From Streptomyces antimycoticus (GTDB lineage: Bacteria > Actinomycetota > Actinomycetes > Streptomycetales > Streptomycetaceae), in the NCBI RefSeq assembly GCF_005405925.1, contig NZ_BJHV01000001.1:3162001-3226000 (forward strand): a stretch of DNA of 64,000 nt, written 5' to 3'. Shown here in pieces: positions 10,099-19,719 of the stretch (positions are counted from its first letter, which is position 1; every line of letters starts with the position of its first letter). The notes beneath the pieces were generated by a model. It was given only the letters and a program-made list of their open reading frames with translations, was not told the DNA's origin and made no database searches. Both the position numbers and the translations under genes were made by a program.

Positions 10099-11126
10099 TC
10101 AGCCGAAGAAGACCTCGGCCTCGGCGTAGAGCGAGGGATCGACGGTCTTGAGCCGTGCGGTCGCCTCGGCAAGCGGTACCCGGACGATGTCGGTGCCGCG
10201 CAGCGCCACCATCTTCCCGAAGTCCTCGTCCCGCACCGCGTCGATGGCGTGCAGCCCGAAGCGGGTGGCCAGCCAGCGGTCGAAGGCGCTGGGCGTGCCC
10301 CGCGCTGGACATGGCCGAGGACGGTGGTGCGGGCCTCCTTGCCGGTGCGCCTCTCGATCTCCTTGGCCAGCCACTCGCCGACCCCGGAGAGCCGGACATG
10401 GCCGAAGGAGTCCGTCGAGTCGTCCTTGAGGACCGCGTCGCCGTCCCTGGGCATCGCGCCCTCGGCGATGACCACGATCGGGGCGTAGCGGATCTTGAAG
10501 CGGGACTCGACCCAGGCACAGACCTGGTCGACGTCGAAGCGCTGCTCGGGGAGAAGGATGACATTGGCGCCGCCGGCCAGCCCCGAGTGCAGGGCGATCC
10601 ACCCGGCATGACGGCCCATCACCTCGACGACGAGCACGCGCATATGCGATTCGGCGGTGGTGTGGAGCCGGTCGATGGCCTCGGTGGCGATGTTGACGGC
10701 GGTGTCGAAGCCGAAGGTGTAGTCGGTGGCGGACAGGTCGTTGTCGATGGTCTTGGGGACGCCGACGCAGCGGATCCCGTAGTCGTCGGAGAGCCGGGCG
10801 GCGACGCCGAGGGTGTCCTCGCCGCCGATCGCGATCAGCGCGTCGACCTCCTGCTTGACCAGGGTCTCCTTGACCCGCCGGATGCCGTCCTCGCTCTTGA
10901 GGGGGTTGGTGCGGGAGGAGCCGAGGATGGTGCCGCCGCGCGGCAGGATGCCGCGCACCGCGCGGATGTCGAGGGGAACGGTGTCGTTCTCGAGAGGGCC
11001 TCGCCAGCCGTCCCGGAAGCCGATGAAGTCATAGCCGTATTCCTGTACGCCCTTGCGCACGACGGCGCGGATGACCGCGTTGAGCCCGGGGCAGTCACCG
11101 CCACCGGTCAGCACTCCGACCCGCAT
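10099..11126 (-). CDS. pfkA: ATP/PPi-dependent 6-phosphofructokinase (apparent frameshift)
   Basis: Glycolytic kinase of about 342 residues once the frame is repaired. Motifs: GVLTGGGDCPGLNAVIR at the N-terminus, GSSRTNP, IAIGGEDTLGVA, the catalytic PKTIDNDLSATDYTFGFDTA block, MGRHAGWIAL, and RTTVLGHVQRGG near 285. GGED with Asp suggests the actinobacterial PFK group; cosubstrate preference is not settled by sequence alone. Translation shifts frame at 10298-10301: after HVQRG the downstream frame continues TPSAFDRWLATRFG to the end at 10099. One extra base in the C run on the plus strand mends it. Confidence 0.9.
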
Positions 11127-11305
11127 CGTTTCTTCCCTTCTCCCATGGAATCCCGTGATTGGGCCCGGTACGGAGAGCCACGCTAACGGTGATCCAGGTC
11201 ACACGGGATGGGGCGTCAGTCGATTCCCGCGCGGATCAAGGGAGTTGGTTTTGAACTTCACCCGTACGAGGGGTGAGGCGGTATCAGGGCCTCAGCCGGA
11301 CGGCC

Positions 11306-11986
11306 TCAGTCGTCGTCCAGACCGCGCTCGATGGCGTAGCGGACCAGCTCCACTCGGTTGTGGAGCTGGAGTTTGCCGAGGGTGTTCTGGACGTGGTTCT
11401 GCACCGTGCGGTGCGAGATGACCAGCCGCTCGGCGATCTGCTTGTACGACAGCCCCTTGGCCACCAGCCGCAGCACCTCCGTCTCGCGCTCGGTGAGCTG
11501 CGGGACGGCCGGCTGGTCGGCGGCGGTGGGGGCGGGCTCGCCCGCGAGCCGCCGGTACTCGCCGAGCACCAGGCCCGCGAGGCCGGGGGTGAACACCGGG
11601 TCGCCGGCCGCCGTGCGGCGCACCGCGTCCAGCAGCTCCTCGGTGCTGGCCGACTTCAGCAGATAGCCGGTGGCCCCGGACTTGACCGCCTCCAGGACGT
11701 CCCCGTGCTCACCGCTCGCGGAGAGCACCAGCACCCGCAGCTCGGGGCGGTCGGCGAGGACCTCCTTGCACACCTCGACCCCCGGCAGCCCGGGCAGATT
11801 GAGGTCGAGCACCAGGACGTCGGGCCCGGCCGCCTTGGCCCGGCGGACCGCCTGCGGTCCGTCCCCGGCCGTGGCCACCACGTCGAACCCGGCCTCGGCC
11901 AGGTCCCGGGCGACCGCGTCGCGCCACATCGGATGGTCGTCGACCACCATCACGGTCATCGGGCGGCCGTCGTGCTGAGCGGTCAT
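11306..11986 (-). CDS. macR: NarL/LuxR-family response regulator (MacR-like)
   Basis: The 226-residue protein has a receiver domain at about 9-125: acidic pair in MVVDDHPM, phospho-accepting Asp in LVLDLNLPG, and Lys in YLLKSAST. A LuxR-type helix-turn-helix follows at about 160-220 (LTERETEVLRLVAKGLSYKQIAERL). ATG 11986 overlaps the kinase stop as ATGA, showing translational coupling. Position next to pfkA matches the MacRS system (SCO2120/2121), which influences actinorhodin and development in S. coelicolor. The identity is by synteny from memory. Confidence 0.88.
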   Translation of the reverse strand: MTAQHDGRPMTVMVVDDHPMWRDAVARDLAEAGFDVVATAGDGPQAVRRAKAAGPDVLVLDLNLPGLPGVEVCKEVLADRPELRVLVLSASGEHGDVLEAVKSGATGYLLKSASTEELLDAVRRTAAGDPVFTPGLAGLVLGEYRRLAGEPAPTAADQPAVPQLTERETEVLRLVAKGLSYKQIAERLVISHRTVQNHVQNTLGKLQLHNRVELVRYAIERGLDDD

Positions 11987-13268
11987 CGTGCCGCTTCCCC
12001 CTTTGCCTTCGCCTTCTTCGCAGGCGCCTTCGGAACCGTCAACTCCACCTCGGTGCCCTGCCCCGGCGCCGAGATCCACGCGGCGGTGCCCCCAGGTCGC
12101 GCAAACGTCCCCGGATCGACAGGGCCACCCCCAGGCGGCCCTCCGCCTCCGCGTCCGCCAGCCGCCCCTCGGGGATGCCGGGGCCGTCGTCCCGTACGGT
12201 CACCATCACCGCGTCCGGCTCGTCCTCCAGCAGGATCCAGGCGTGGGCGTCCTCGCCGGCGTGGACCCGTACGTTGTCCAGGGCGGCGCCCACGGCGGCG
12301 GCCAACTCCCCGGCGACGCCCGCCGGGAGGAGCACCGGGGCGCCCGGTTCGGAGAAGGTGACCCGGGAGCCGGCGTGCGGTGCCAACAGGGCCCGCAGAT
12401 CGCACGGGCCGCCGTCGGAGCGCTCGGGGTCGGGCGGACAGGGCGGGGCCGACGGGCCCGCCGCGTCCGGGAGGCCGCCCGGGTCCGGTGCGGCGTCCGC
12501 CCCGCGCGGCGGGGTCACCAGACCGGTGGAGACCAGGGTGCGCAGCGCGATCTCCTGCTCCCCCGCCATCCGGCCCAGTTCGGCCGCCTCGCCGCCGATC
12601 GCGGCGCCGCGCCGCTGCACCATGGCGAGCACCTGGAGGACGCTGTCGTGGATGTCGCGGGCCAGCCGCTCCCGCTCCCGGGTCGCCGCCTCGATGCGCA
12701 GCGCCCGCGCGAGGGTGCGCTCACTGGCCCGGGCCACCTCGACGACGTAGCCGATGGCCACGCTCGCCACCCACACCAGCATCAGCATATGGACCGTGTC
12801 CTGGGCGAATCCGCCGCGCTCGATCACATTGGCGGCGCAGACCACGGTGGAGGCCGAGGCGCCCCAGCGCCAGCCGCCCTTGATCGCGAAGCCGAGGACC
12901 GCGCCCATCGTCCATATCGAGGGCAGGGTGGGCGTGCCCTGGACGATCCGGTCATGGGTGTCCACGAGCGGAGTGAGCAGAATGCCGGTCACCGCGATGC
13001 CGAGGTCGCCGACGAGGAACTGCCGGGTGCAGCGCTCGGCCGAGGAGACCATCCGGAAGGTGAGCGCCGTCCACAGCGTGAGCACCGCCAGATAGACGAC
13101 GGCGCCGAGCGGATGGTCGTAGTCCTCGAAGGAGTAGACGCACAGGCCGAGCGCGTAGAGCAGGGTGAGCACCCGGTAGGCGGTCAGCGCCTGCCACAGC
13201 GGCTGCTCGACGGACATCCGCACCACGCGCTCGCCCCCGGCGCGCTCACCTCTGGACCGCTCCGTCAA
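11983..13268 (-). CDS. macS: MacS-like sensor histidine kinase (apparent frameshift)
   Basis: The kinase is about 428 residues after repair. The N-terminal half carries about five hydrophobic spans (roughly residues 30-165). The HisKA_3 dimerisation motif LARDIHDSVLQVL holds the phospho-accepting His near 210, and the HATPase_c domain contains RDDGPGIPEG. Near the C-terminus the frame slips at the run of five C at 12089-12093: RLRDLG is followed in one frame by a nonsense tail, and in the other by the expected GTAAWISAPGQGTEVELTVP ending at 11983. One added base restores a normal kinase C-terminus. It is coupled to macR. Confidence 0.87.
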
Positions 13269-13294
13269 CGTCCCCCACCCCCGGTGCGGCGCGG

Positions 13295-14034
13295 CTAGGC
13301 GCCGGACTTGTGTTTGTCCTTCTCCTTCTCGGCCGCCTTACGGGCCGCCTCGGCATCCGCGATCTGCCGCTTGGCGGCGGTCGCGTAGACGTCCACGTAC
13401 TCCTGGCCGGAGAGCTTCATGATCTCGTACATGACCTCGTCGGTCACCGAGCGCAGGATGAAGCGGTCGCCGTCCATGCCGTGGTAGCGGCTGAAGTCCA
13501 GCGGCTTGCCGATCCGGATACCGGGCCGCATCAGCTTGGGCATGACCTTGCCGGGGGCTGGATCTTCTCGGTGTCGATCATCGCCACGGGGAGCACCGGC
13601 GCACCGGTCGCGAGCGCGACCCGGGCCAGGCCGCCCGGCTTGCCCCGGTAGAGCCGCCCGTCGGGCGAGCGGGTGCCCTCGGGGTAGATGCCGAAGAGCT
13701 CACCCCGCTTGATCACCTCGATGCCCGCCTTGATGGCGGCCTCGCCGGCGCCGCGCGAACCCGAGCGGTCCACCGGGACTTGGCCGACGCCCTTGAAGAA
13801 GGCCGCCGTGAGCCGCCCCTTGACCCCGGGGGTGGTGAAGTACTCCTGCTTGGCGATGAAGGTGACCTTCCGGTCGAGCATCGCGGGCAGGAAGAAGGAA
13901 TCGGAGAAGGAGAGGTGGTTGCTCGCGAGGATGGCCGGCCCCTCGGCGGGGACGTTCTCCAACCCCTCGACCCAGGGCCGGAAGGTGAGCTTCAACGCGC
14001 CACCCACCGACAGCTTCATAGCGCCGTAGAACAA
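13295..14034 (-). CDS. 1-acylglycerol-3-phosphate O-acyltransferase (PlsC family; apparent frameshift)
   Basis: Membrane-associated acyltransferase of about 246 residues after repair. The HX4D catalytic motif is NHLSFSD near residue 39, and the phosphate-binding EGTR motif is YPEGTRSPDG near 120. It would acylate lysophosphatidate or a related glycerolipid. The main frame ends in EKIQPPARSCPS. The other frame carries the natural continuation GKVMPKLMRPGIRIGKP and a charged Lys/Glu/Ala-rich tail to 13295. The break is at 13551-13557, and one extra C in the CC before the G run mends it. It is divergent from the hydrolase at 14146. Confidence 0.87.
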
Positions 14035-14145
14035 CCGGGACCTCCTGTATCCGACGAGGAGACCTTAACCTGCCTACCCCGTATGCGGCGCGCCGCGTAC
14101 GCTGAGGACCTCGATACCCGCTTCCCCAGTGAACGGAGATCCGTG

Positions 14146-14967
14146 GTGCCGCTCCTGCCCGGAGCCGAGCCGTTCCGCCATGACGGCGGAGAGATCGGCG
14201 TCCTCGTCTGTCACGGCTTCACCGGTTCCCCGCAGTCCGTGCGGCCCTGGGCCGACCATCTCGCGGCCCGTGGTCTGACCGTCTCACTGCCGCTGCTTCC
14301 CGGCCATGGCACCCGCTGGCAGGACCTCGCCGTCACCGGCTGGCAGGACTGGTACGCGGAGGTGGACCGCGAACTGCGGTCGCTGATCCGGGCCTGCGAG
14401 CGGGTGTTCGTCTGTGGTCTGTCGATGGGCGGGGCGCTCGCGCTGCGGCTGGCCGCCCAGCACGGCGCGGAGATCAGCGGCCTGGCCCTGGTGAATCCGG
14501 CCAACCGCATCCACGATCCGCTGGCCGCGGCCCTTCCGGTGCTGCGTCATCTGGTGCCCTCAGTGAAGGGCATCGTGAGCGATATCGCCAAGCCGGGGGC
14601 GCAGGAGTCGGGCTACGACCGGATGCCGCTGCACGCCGTGCACTCGATGCGCCGCTTCTACCGGGTGGTCGACGCCGAACTGCCGCAGGTGACCCAGCCG
14701 CTGCTGGTGATGCACAGCCCGCAGGACCATGTGGTGCCGCCGGCCGACTCCGAGCGCATCCTGAGTCAGGTGTCCTCGCGGGACGTCACCGAGCGGCTGC
14801 TGGAGCGCAGCTTCCACGTGGCGACCCTGGACCATGACGCCGAGTTCATCTTCGAGGAGACGGACACGTTCATCACCCGGCTGACGGCGGGTATGGGTGA
14901 GGACACCGACACCCGGACCGACCTCGGGAAGGGAAGCGGGAAGGAGGGGGCGGCGGCCAGTGGCTGA
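14146..14967 (+). CDS. Alpha/beta hydrolase, carboxylesterase/monoacylglycerol lipase type
   Basis: The 273-residue enzyme has the serine hydrolase fold. The oxyanion segment is LVCHGFTGSPQS near residue 22, the nucleophile elbow GLSMGG near 94, the acid in MHSPQDHVVPP near 195, and the catalytic His in SFHVATLDHD near 230. This order and spacing fit bacterial Est30/monoglyceride lipases. CGGAG at 14134-14138 sets GTG 14146 (7-base spacing); GTG 14143 is possible. It is divergent from the acyltransferase, so both may act on membrane lipids. Its end overlaps the next gene start. Confidence 0.88.
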   Translation: MPLLPGAEPFRHDGGEIGVLVCHGFTGSPQSVRPWADHLAARGLTVSLPLLPGHGTRWQDLAVTGWQDWYAEVDRELRSLIRACERVFVCGLSMGGALALRLAAQHGAEISGLALVNPANRIHDPLAAALPVLRHLVPSVKGIVSDIAKPGAQESGYDRMPLHAVHSMRRFYRVVDAELPQVTQPLLVMHSPQDHVVPPADSERILSQVSSRDVTERLLERSFHVATLDHDAEFIFEETDTFITRLTAGMGEDTDTRTDLGKGSGKEGAAASG

Positions 14968-15586
14968 GCGCGACTCGAATGAGAACGAGGCGGACGCGCG
15001 GCGCGATGACGACGCCGCCTTCGCCGCCATCGTCGCCGCGTACGAGGAGGAGCCGCACGACCCTCCGGGCGCCGAGCGATGGCCCGCCGCCGAGAATCTC
15101 GACGAGGAGCGGGACCAGGACCGCCCCTCCGCGGCGGACGACGGCACCGACCCCGACACCGACCGCGAAGGACCCGGTGACGGCGAGGCCATCGGCGGGG
15201 CGGCGACGGCCGGGCTGACCAAGACCGACAAGACCGGCAAGCCGGTGGGCGGCTTCATCGTCTACGCCCCGGGCGTGGGCCCCCGCGACTGGGAGCCCGA
15301 GGAGCCGTCCGAGGACGACTTCGACGAGACCGACGAGGGCCATTTCGTCCCGCCCGAGCCGCCTCCGCTCCCCGAGTCCGACACCACCTCCCGCTTCGCC
15401 TGGCTGGGCGTGCTGGGCGGGCCGCTGCTGCTGCTCGGTGTGGTGCTGTTCCAGGTGGAGATGGTCTGGTGGATCGCGACGCTGGGCGTCGGAGGCTTCC
15501 TGGGCGGCTTCGTCACGCTGGTGATGCGGATGAAGGACGACGACGAGGAAGAGGACGAGGACCCGGGGCGCGGCGCCGTCGTCTGA
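14960..15586 (+). CDS. Acidic hypothetical protein with C-terminal membrane hairpin
   Basis: The 208-residue protein starts at GTG 14960, inside the last codons of the hydrolase, after an AAGGAGG ribosome site at 14941-14947. The first 130 residues are strongly acidic and probably disordered (Asp/Glu/Pro-rich). Two adjacent membrane spans at about 142-190 follow, then a short Asp/Glu tail (KDDDEEEDED). I recognise no enzymatic domain. Overlap suggests co-translation with the hydrolase, and it is conserved in Streptomyces as far as I recall. Confidence 0.8.
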   Translation: MAERDSNENEADARRDDDAAFAAIVAAYEEEPHDPPGAERWPAAENLDEERDQDRPSAADDGTDPDTDREGPGDGEAIGGAATAGLTKTDKTGKPVGGFIVYAPGVGPRDWEPEEPSEDDFDETDEGHFVPPEPPPLPESDTTSRFAWLGVLGGPLLLLGVVLFQVEMVWWIATLGVGGFLGGFVTLVMRMKDDDEEEDEDPGRGAVV

Positions 15587-15618
15587 CCCTGGACTGCCGT
15601 CGTCCGACCCCTGCGCTC

Positions 15619-15641
15619 CGGAGCCGGGCGTTCCGGCTCCG
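15619..15641. terminator. Bidirectional hairpin
   Basis: A 9-bp stem (CGGAGCCGG/CCGGCTCCG) with a 5-base loop lies between the convergent genes ending at 15586 and 15665. Confidence 0.5.
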
Positions 15642-15664
15642 GCTCCGCCCGGGGGCGATCGGCC

Positions 15665-16483
15665 TCAGACCGGGGCGACGCGGGGCAGCCGGAGCGCGGC
15701 CAGCACCGGAAAGTGGTCCGTGGCCGCCAGGAGGTCCGCGTCGGTGACGCCGGGCAGCCCGGTCGGGACCCCACAGCCGATGATCTCGACGCCCTCGGAG
15801 GCGAAGACGGCGTCGATGCGCTGATGCGGGTCCTTGGGGTTCGAGGTGGCCTCGCTCCCCCAGGGCTCGGTGGCCCAGCCGTCCCGCAGCTTGCCCGCGA
15901 TCCGGCGGAAGGCGAGGCCGTCCGGCCGGTCGTTGATGTCTCCGGCCGCGATGGCGTACGGGACGTCCAGCGCGGCCAGGTGGTCCAGCAGCAGCCCGGC
16001 CTGCTCGTAGCGCTCGGCCTCCGCGAGACTCAGATGGCAGCTCACCACGCCGAACCTGACGCCGCCGGCGCTCTCCGGGCCGCCCTCCCCGCTCTCCCGG
16101 GTGCCGGTGTCGCGGTGGCCGCCGCCGAAGCGCAGCACGGCGGTCGCGAAACCGCGCCGGTGCAGCCCGGGCACGCGGGGCAGCAGGGTGTCCTCGGCGT
16201 ACTCCACATGGGCGCGCAGCGAGGTGAGGATCATCGGGCCGGCGGCGGTGGCCCCGCCCGTGGTGTAGACGAGGCCGGTCTCCCGGGCCAGCCAGGCGGC
16301 GGCCTTGCGCCAGCGGAAGAAGCGCGGCGCCTCCTGGACGCAGACGACATCGGGGGTGCAGGCCCGGATCACCCGGGCCAGCGCCTCGCGGTCGTCCCGC
16401 ATCGAGCGGATGTTGTAGCTGAGCACCCGCACCACGGCCGCGTCCGGGTCGGTGGTGGATCCGGGCAGGTCCGCGAGCGGCAC
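15665..16483 (-). CDS. Endonuclease/exonuclease/phosphatase family protein
   Basis: The 272-residue protein has the DNase I-like phosphodiesterase fold. Family motifs are VRVLSYNIRSM near residue 20, VVCVQEAPRF (metal-binding Glu) near 48, SCHLSLAEAERY near 145, AGDINDRPDG near 175 and ATDHFPVLA near 255. No signal peptide is visible, so it is probably cytosolic. The substrate (nucleic acid, phosphoinositide or sphingolipid) cannot be told. The start is GTG 16483, after a GAGGGGGG ribosome site. It is 23 bases downstream of glkA and likely co-transcribed. Confidence 0.82.
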   Translation of the reverse strand: MPLADLPGSTTDPDAAVVRVLSYNIRSMRDDREALARVIRACTPDVVCVQEAPRFFRWRKAAAWLARETGLVYTTGGATAAGPMILTSLRAHVEYAEDTLLPRVPGLHRRGFATAVLRFGGGHRDTGTRESGEGGPESAGGVRFGVVSCHLSLAEAERYEQAGLLLDHLAALDVPYAIAAGDINDRPDGLAFRRIAGKLRDGWATEPWGSEATSNPKDPHQRIDAVFASEGVEIIGCGVPTGLPGVTDADLLAATDHFPVLAALRLPRVAPV

Positions 16484-16506
16484 GATGACGGTTCCCCCCT
16501 CGCCGC

Positions 16507-17448
16507 TCAGCCCTGGCGGGCCAGGTCGGCGGCGCCGACGAGCCCGGCCTTGCCGCCGAGCTGGGCGGCGAGCACCTGGGCGTGCGGACGCCACTGGTTG
16601 CCGACCAGCCAGCGCCGGAAGGACTTGCGGATCGGCTCCAGGACCAGATCGCCCTCGTCGGAGACCCCGCCGCCGACGATGAACGCCGAGGGGTCGAAGA
16701 GCGAGGCGAGGTCGGCCAGCCCGGCCCCGGCCCAGCGGGCCAGCTCACGGAAGGAGTCGATGGCCACCGGGTCGCCCTGGCGGGCGGCGTCGCTGATGTG
16801 CTTGCCCTCGATGCCCTCGGCGGTGCCGTCGCCGAGGCCGAGGAGGACCGTGGCGTTCTCCGGGGTGGCGGCGGCGCGCTGCCTGGCGTAGCGGACCAGC
16901 GCACGGCCGGAGGCGTACTGCTCCCAGCAGCCCTGGCTGCCGCAGCCGCACAGCAGACCGTCGGGGACGACCCTTATGTGGCCGAACTCGGCCGCGACGC
17001 CGAAGCGGCCGCGGTGCAGCTTGCCGCCGATGATGATGCCGCCGCCGAGACCGGTGCCGAGCGTGATGCACACGACGTCGTCATGGCCGACCCCGGCGCC
17101 GAAGCGGTATTCGCCCCAGGCGGCCGCGTTGGCGTCGTTCTCCACCACGACGGGCAGGCCGACGCGCTGCTCGACCTTGTCCTTGAGCGCCTCGTGCCGC
17201 CAGTTGATGTTGGGCGCGAAGAGCACGGTGGCGCGCTTGTCGTCCACATATCCGGCCGCGCCGATGCCGACGGCCTCGATCTCGTGTCCCTCGCTGACGA
17301 TGCGCACCGCGTCCGCGATGGCGTCGACGACTCCCTCGGGAGTCTGCGGGGTCGAAACCTGGCTCGTCTCGAGAATCGAGCCCTCTTCGTCGACCACGCC
17401 GGCCGCGATCTTCGTACCGCCGATGTCGACGCCGATGGTGAGTCCCAT
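16507..17448 (-). CDS. glkA: Glucokinase, ROK family
   Basis: The 313-residue ATP-dependent glucokinase has a DIGGTK phosphate-binding loop at residues 8-13 and the sugar-binding VENDANAAAWGE near 102. The ROK zinc signature follows: EFGH near 155 and CGCGSQGCWE near 167-176. A second glycine-rich phosphate motif, VGGGVSDEGDLV, lies near 265. In S. coelicolor GlkA also carries carbon catabolite repression. No DNA-binding domain is present, which separates it from ROK repressors. The gene downstream of it encodes the EEP protein, and upstream is the SCO2127-like gene. Confidence 0.95.
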   Translation of the reverse strand: MGLTIGVDIGGTKIAAGVVDEEGSILETSQVSTPQTPEGVVDAIADAVRIVSEGHEIEAVGIGAAGYVDDKRATVLFAPNINWRHEALKDKVEQRVGLPVVVENDANAAAWGEYRFGAGVGHDDVVCITLGTGLGGGIIIGGKLHRGRFGVAAEFGHIRVVPDGLLCGCGSQGCWEQYASGRALVRYARQRAAATPENATVLLGLGDGTAEGIEGKHISDAARQGDPVAIDSFRELARWAGAGLADLASLFDPSAFIVGGGVSDEGDLVLEPIRKSFRRWLVGNQWRPHAQVLAAQLGGKAGLVGAADLARQG

Positions 17449-17504
17449 GAGTCCCTCAGTTATTTGGTCGAACCCCGCCGAGGCTAACGGTACCGGAGGA
17501 GCGC

Positions 17505-17978
17505 TCAGTCGAGGTCGATGTGTTCACTACTCGAACTCGTCGATTCATCGCCGCGATCTTTGGTGCCGCCCTCGGCGCCCTGGGTCCAGCGCCGCTCCTG
17601 GCCGGTCACGGCGGCGCGATAGGCGGCGAGCAGCTCGGATCCGGCGCTGGCGAGGTGTTCGAAAACATCTGGATTGCGCTCTATGACCGGTTCCGCGGCG
17701 GCCTTCGCCTGTTCGATCAATTGTTGTACGGCCCCCTGAACCGCCGTCCCGGCGAGCGGCGCTTGGAGCCCGGCGACCTTGTCGGCGAGCGCGTCGGCCA
17801 GCTTGAGGAACTCCTCGGCGACGCTCCCCGGCTCCTCGGCCGTCTGCCGGGCCCGCCGCCTGGCCCGCTCGGCGGCGAGGTCCTCCGCACACGCCTGCTC
17901 CCAGGCGTCGGGGTCCAGCTCGGTGACCGGTACATCGGTGAGCGGGGGCTCTGCGGGGCGCTCGGTGGCATCGCTCAT
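17505..17978 (-). CDS. SCO2127-like DUF5304 protein upstream of glkA
   Basis: The 157-residue acidic, Ala- and Glu-rich, mostly helical protein has an N-terminal Pro-rich stretch and a polar Ser-rich tail ending HIDLD. There is no catalytic motif. ATG 17978 has an AGGAG site 6 bases ahead, so the longer version starting at 18023 is rejected. Its place right before glkA matches SCO2127, a gene reported to stimulate glucokinase and glucose uptake and to restore carbon catabolite repression in Streptomyces mutants. That role is carried over by synteny, not shown by sequence. Confidence 0.78.
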   Translation of the reverse strand: MSDATERPAEPPLTDVPVTELDPDAWEQACAEDLAAERARRRARQTAEEPGSVAEEFLKLADALADKVAGLQAPLAGTAVQGAVQQLIEQAKAAAEPVIERNPDVFEHLASAGSELLAAYRAAVTGQERRWTQGAEGGTKDRGDESTSSSSEHIDLD

Positions 17979-18090
17979 GGCGAACTCCTGCGGCGGGGAT
18001 GCTGGCTGCCCGGTGACGTTCATCCGGGCTTGTGACCGACGTTACCCGAAGGAGGGGGGCGGGGTCAGAGCCCGAGACCGGCCAGGACCG

Positions 18091-18256
18091 GAGCCGGGGA
18101 CCGGCCGGAGCCGGGGACCCGGACCGACCGGAGCCCGAGACCGACCGGAGCCGGAGACCCGGACCGACCGGAGCCCGAGACCGACCGGAGCCGGAGACCC
18201 GGACCGACCGGAGCCCGAGACCGACCGGAGCCGGAGACCCGGACCGGCCGGAGCCG
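18091..18256. repeat. 40-bp tandem repeat array
   Basis: Three near-identical 40-bp units start at 18131, 18171 and 18211, each built from two related 20-bp halves of the type GACCGACCGGAGCC; degenerate copies extend to 18091. The array fills the gap between the ArsA-like gene and the glkA-upstream gene, both on the minus strand. Confidence 0.8.
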
Positions 18257-18265
18257 GATCCGGGG

Positions 18266-19594
18266 TCAGAGCCGCTTCGGCCACAGGTCGGGGTCGGGGG
18301 TGAAGCGCACCTGGAGCCATCCGTCGCGCAGCCCGGCGCCGGAGACGGTACAGCGGCGCAGGGCGGACGGCAGCGGCAGCACCCGGTGGAACGGGCCGAC
18401 GGTGACGATCAGTTCGTCGCCCCGGCGCACCAGCCCGAGCCCGTCCCGGTCGGCACCGGGCAGCGGCAGCCGCCACAGCAGCACCCCGTCATCGGCCAGC
18501 CGGTCCTCGACGGTCCAGGGGTCGGGGGCGGGCCGGTCGGGCCGCGCCCCGGGGGCCCCGACGGCCCCGGCGAGCGCGGCGAGCCCGGCCGGGGCGCGCT
18601 GGGCGTCCCCACCCTCCACACCATCCGCACCGCCGCCCTCGCCGGGCCGCGGCTCCGCGCCCCGCGGATCGCCGACGCCGCGCGGATCGCGGCCCAGATG
18701 CGGCAGCTCACGGACCGGGACGGCGGGTGCCCACTGCTCGTACAGCTCCTTGAGCGCGTCCTGCTGCTGGCCGGAGAGCGCGGCGAGCCACGGGTCGGAG
18801 GTCCCGGTGGGCAGCAGCCGGTTCGCGATCACCGCCTCCACCCGGCAGCCGTGCAGCGCCAGACCGGCGCGGGCGGTGCGCAGCGCCCGGTCCCCGAGCG
18901 GTCCGGGCTCCACGACCAGCCGTACCGTCGTGGCCTCGGACTCGATCACCCCCTGGACGGCGGCCAGTTCCCGCTCCCAGCGCTCGGCCGTCTCGTACAG
19001 CCTCTGCGCGGGCATCGGCACCCCCGCCAGCTGGGCGAGCATCGGCCGCAGCGCACGGGCCGCCTGCCGCTCGGCGGGCAGCAGCCGCCGCAGATAGCGC
19101 CGAAGCTGCTCGGGCAGCGCGAGCAGCGCGACGGTGTCCGGCGCGGGCGGCATGTCGACGACGAGGACGTCCCAGCCGGTGCCGGGCGGGGCGGTCTGGG
19201 CGGCACGCAGGGCGCGCAGCAGCGCGATGGACTCCACCCCGGGGAGGGCGGTCAGCTCCTCGCCGTCCAGCGGGGTCGCGCCGAGCAGGTCGAGCAGGCC
19301 GTGCCCGCGGTCCTGCAGGGCGGTGAGCTCACCGCGGAACCACTCGTCCGTGATGATCCGCGCGGCCCACAGCCCCGGGGCGAGCTCGACGGGGACGGAC
19401 CACGGCAGCCGGTCCGCCGACCGGCCGGGGGCGGAGCGCAGCGCGCCGATGCCGAGCAGCGCCTCGGGGGTGCCGTCCGGGTCGGCGGTGAGCAGCAGCG
19501 TCCGCTGCCCCTCACGGGCGGCGGCGAGGGCGGTCGCGGCGGCCACGGTGGTGCGGCCCGCGCCGCCGGTACCGGTGACGAGGACCGTACGCAT
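18266..19594 (-). CDS. ArsA-like ATPase with altered P-loop
   Basis: The 442-residue SIMIBI-class NTPase resembles the ArsA/Get3 family. The Walker A is GTGGAGRTT at residues 7-15, where the usual GK(T/S) Lys is Arg and the signature Lys at the loop start is also absent. Switch-like VLVVDMPPAPDT lies near 135, and LVVEPG and VIANRLLP correspond to later nucleotide-base motifs. A low-complexity Gly/Pro/Ala insert (about 310-365) precedes a small C-terminal beta domain like that of actinobacterial ArsA homologues. ATP hydrolysis is uncertain. Streptomyces often carry this type next to SRPBCC genes, as here. Confidence 0.8.
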   Translation of the reverse strand: MRTVLVTGTGGAGRTTVAAATALAAAREGQRTLLLTADPDGTPEALLGIGALRSAPGRSADRLPWSVPVELAPGLWAARIITDEWFRGELTALQDRGHGLLDLLGATPLDGEELTALPGVESIALLRALRAAQTAPPGTGWDVLVVDMPPAPDTVALLALPEQLRRYLRRLLPAERQAARALRPMLAQLAGVPMPAQRLYETAERWERELAAVQGVIESEATTVRLVVEPGPLGDRALRTARAGLALHGCRVEAVIANRLLPTGTSDPWLAALSGQQQDALKELYEQWAPAVPVRELPHLGRDPRGVGDPRGAEPRPGEGGGADGVEGGDAQRAPAGLAALAGAVGAPGARPDRPAPDPWTVEDRLADDGVLLWRLPLPGADRDGLGLVRRGDELIVTVGPFHRVLPLPSALRRCTVSGAGLRDGWLQVRFTPDPDLWPKRL

Positions 19595-19719
19595 GAAGGG
19601 AGCCTCCGGCAGGGTGGTGCGTCAGATGCGCGGCGCGGGTTGGATGGTCCGCCCGGCCGGAGCGTACCCCGCCCGCGGACCTCCCCGGGCACCCTCGGGG
19701 CCCGGGTGGTCCGCCCGGG

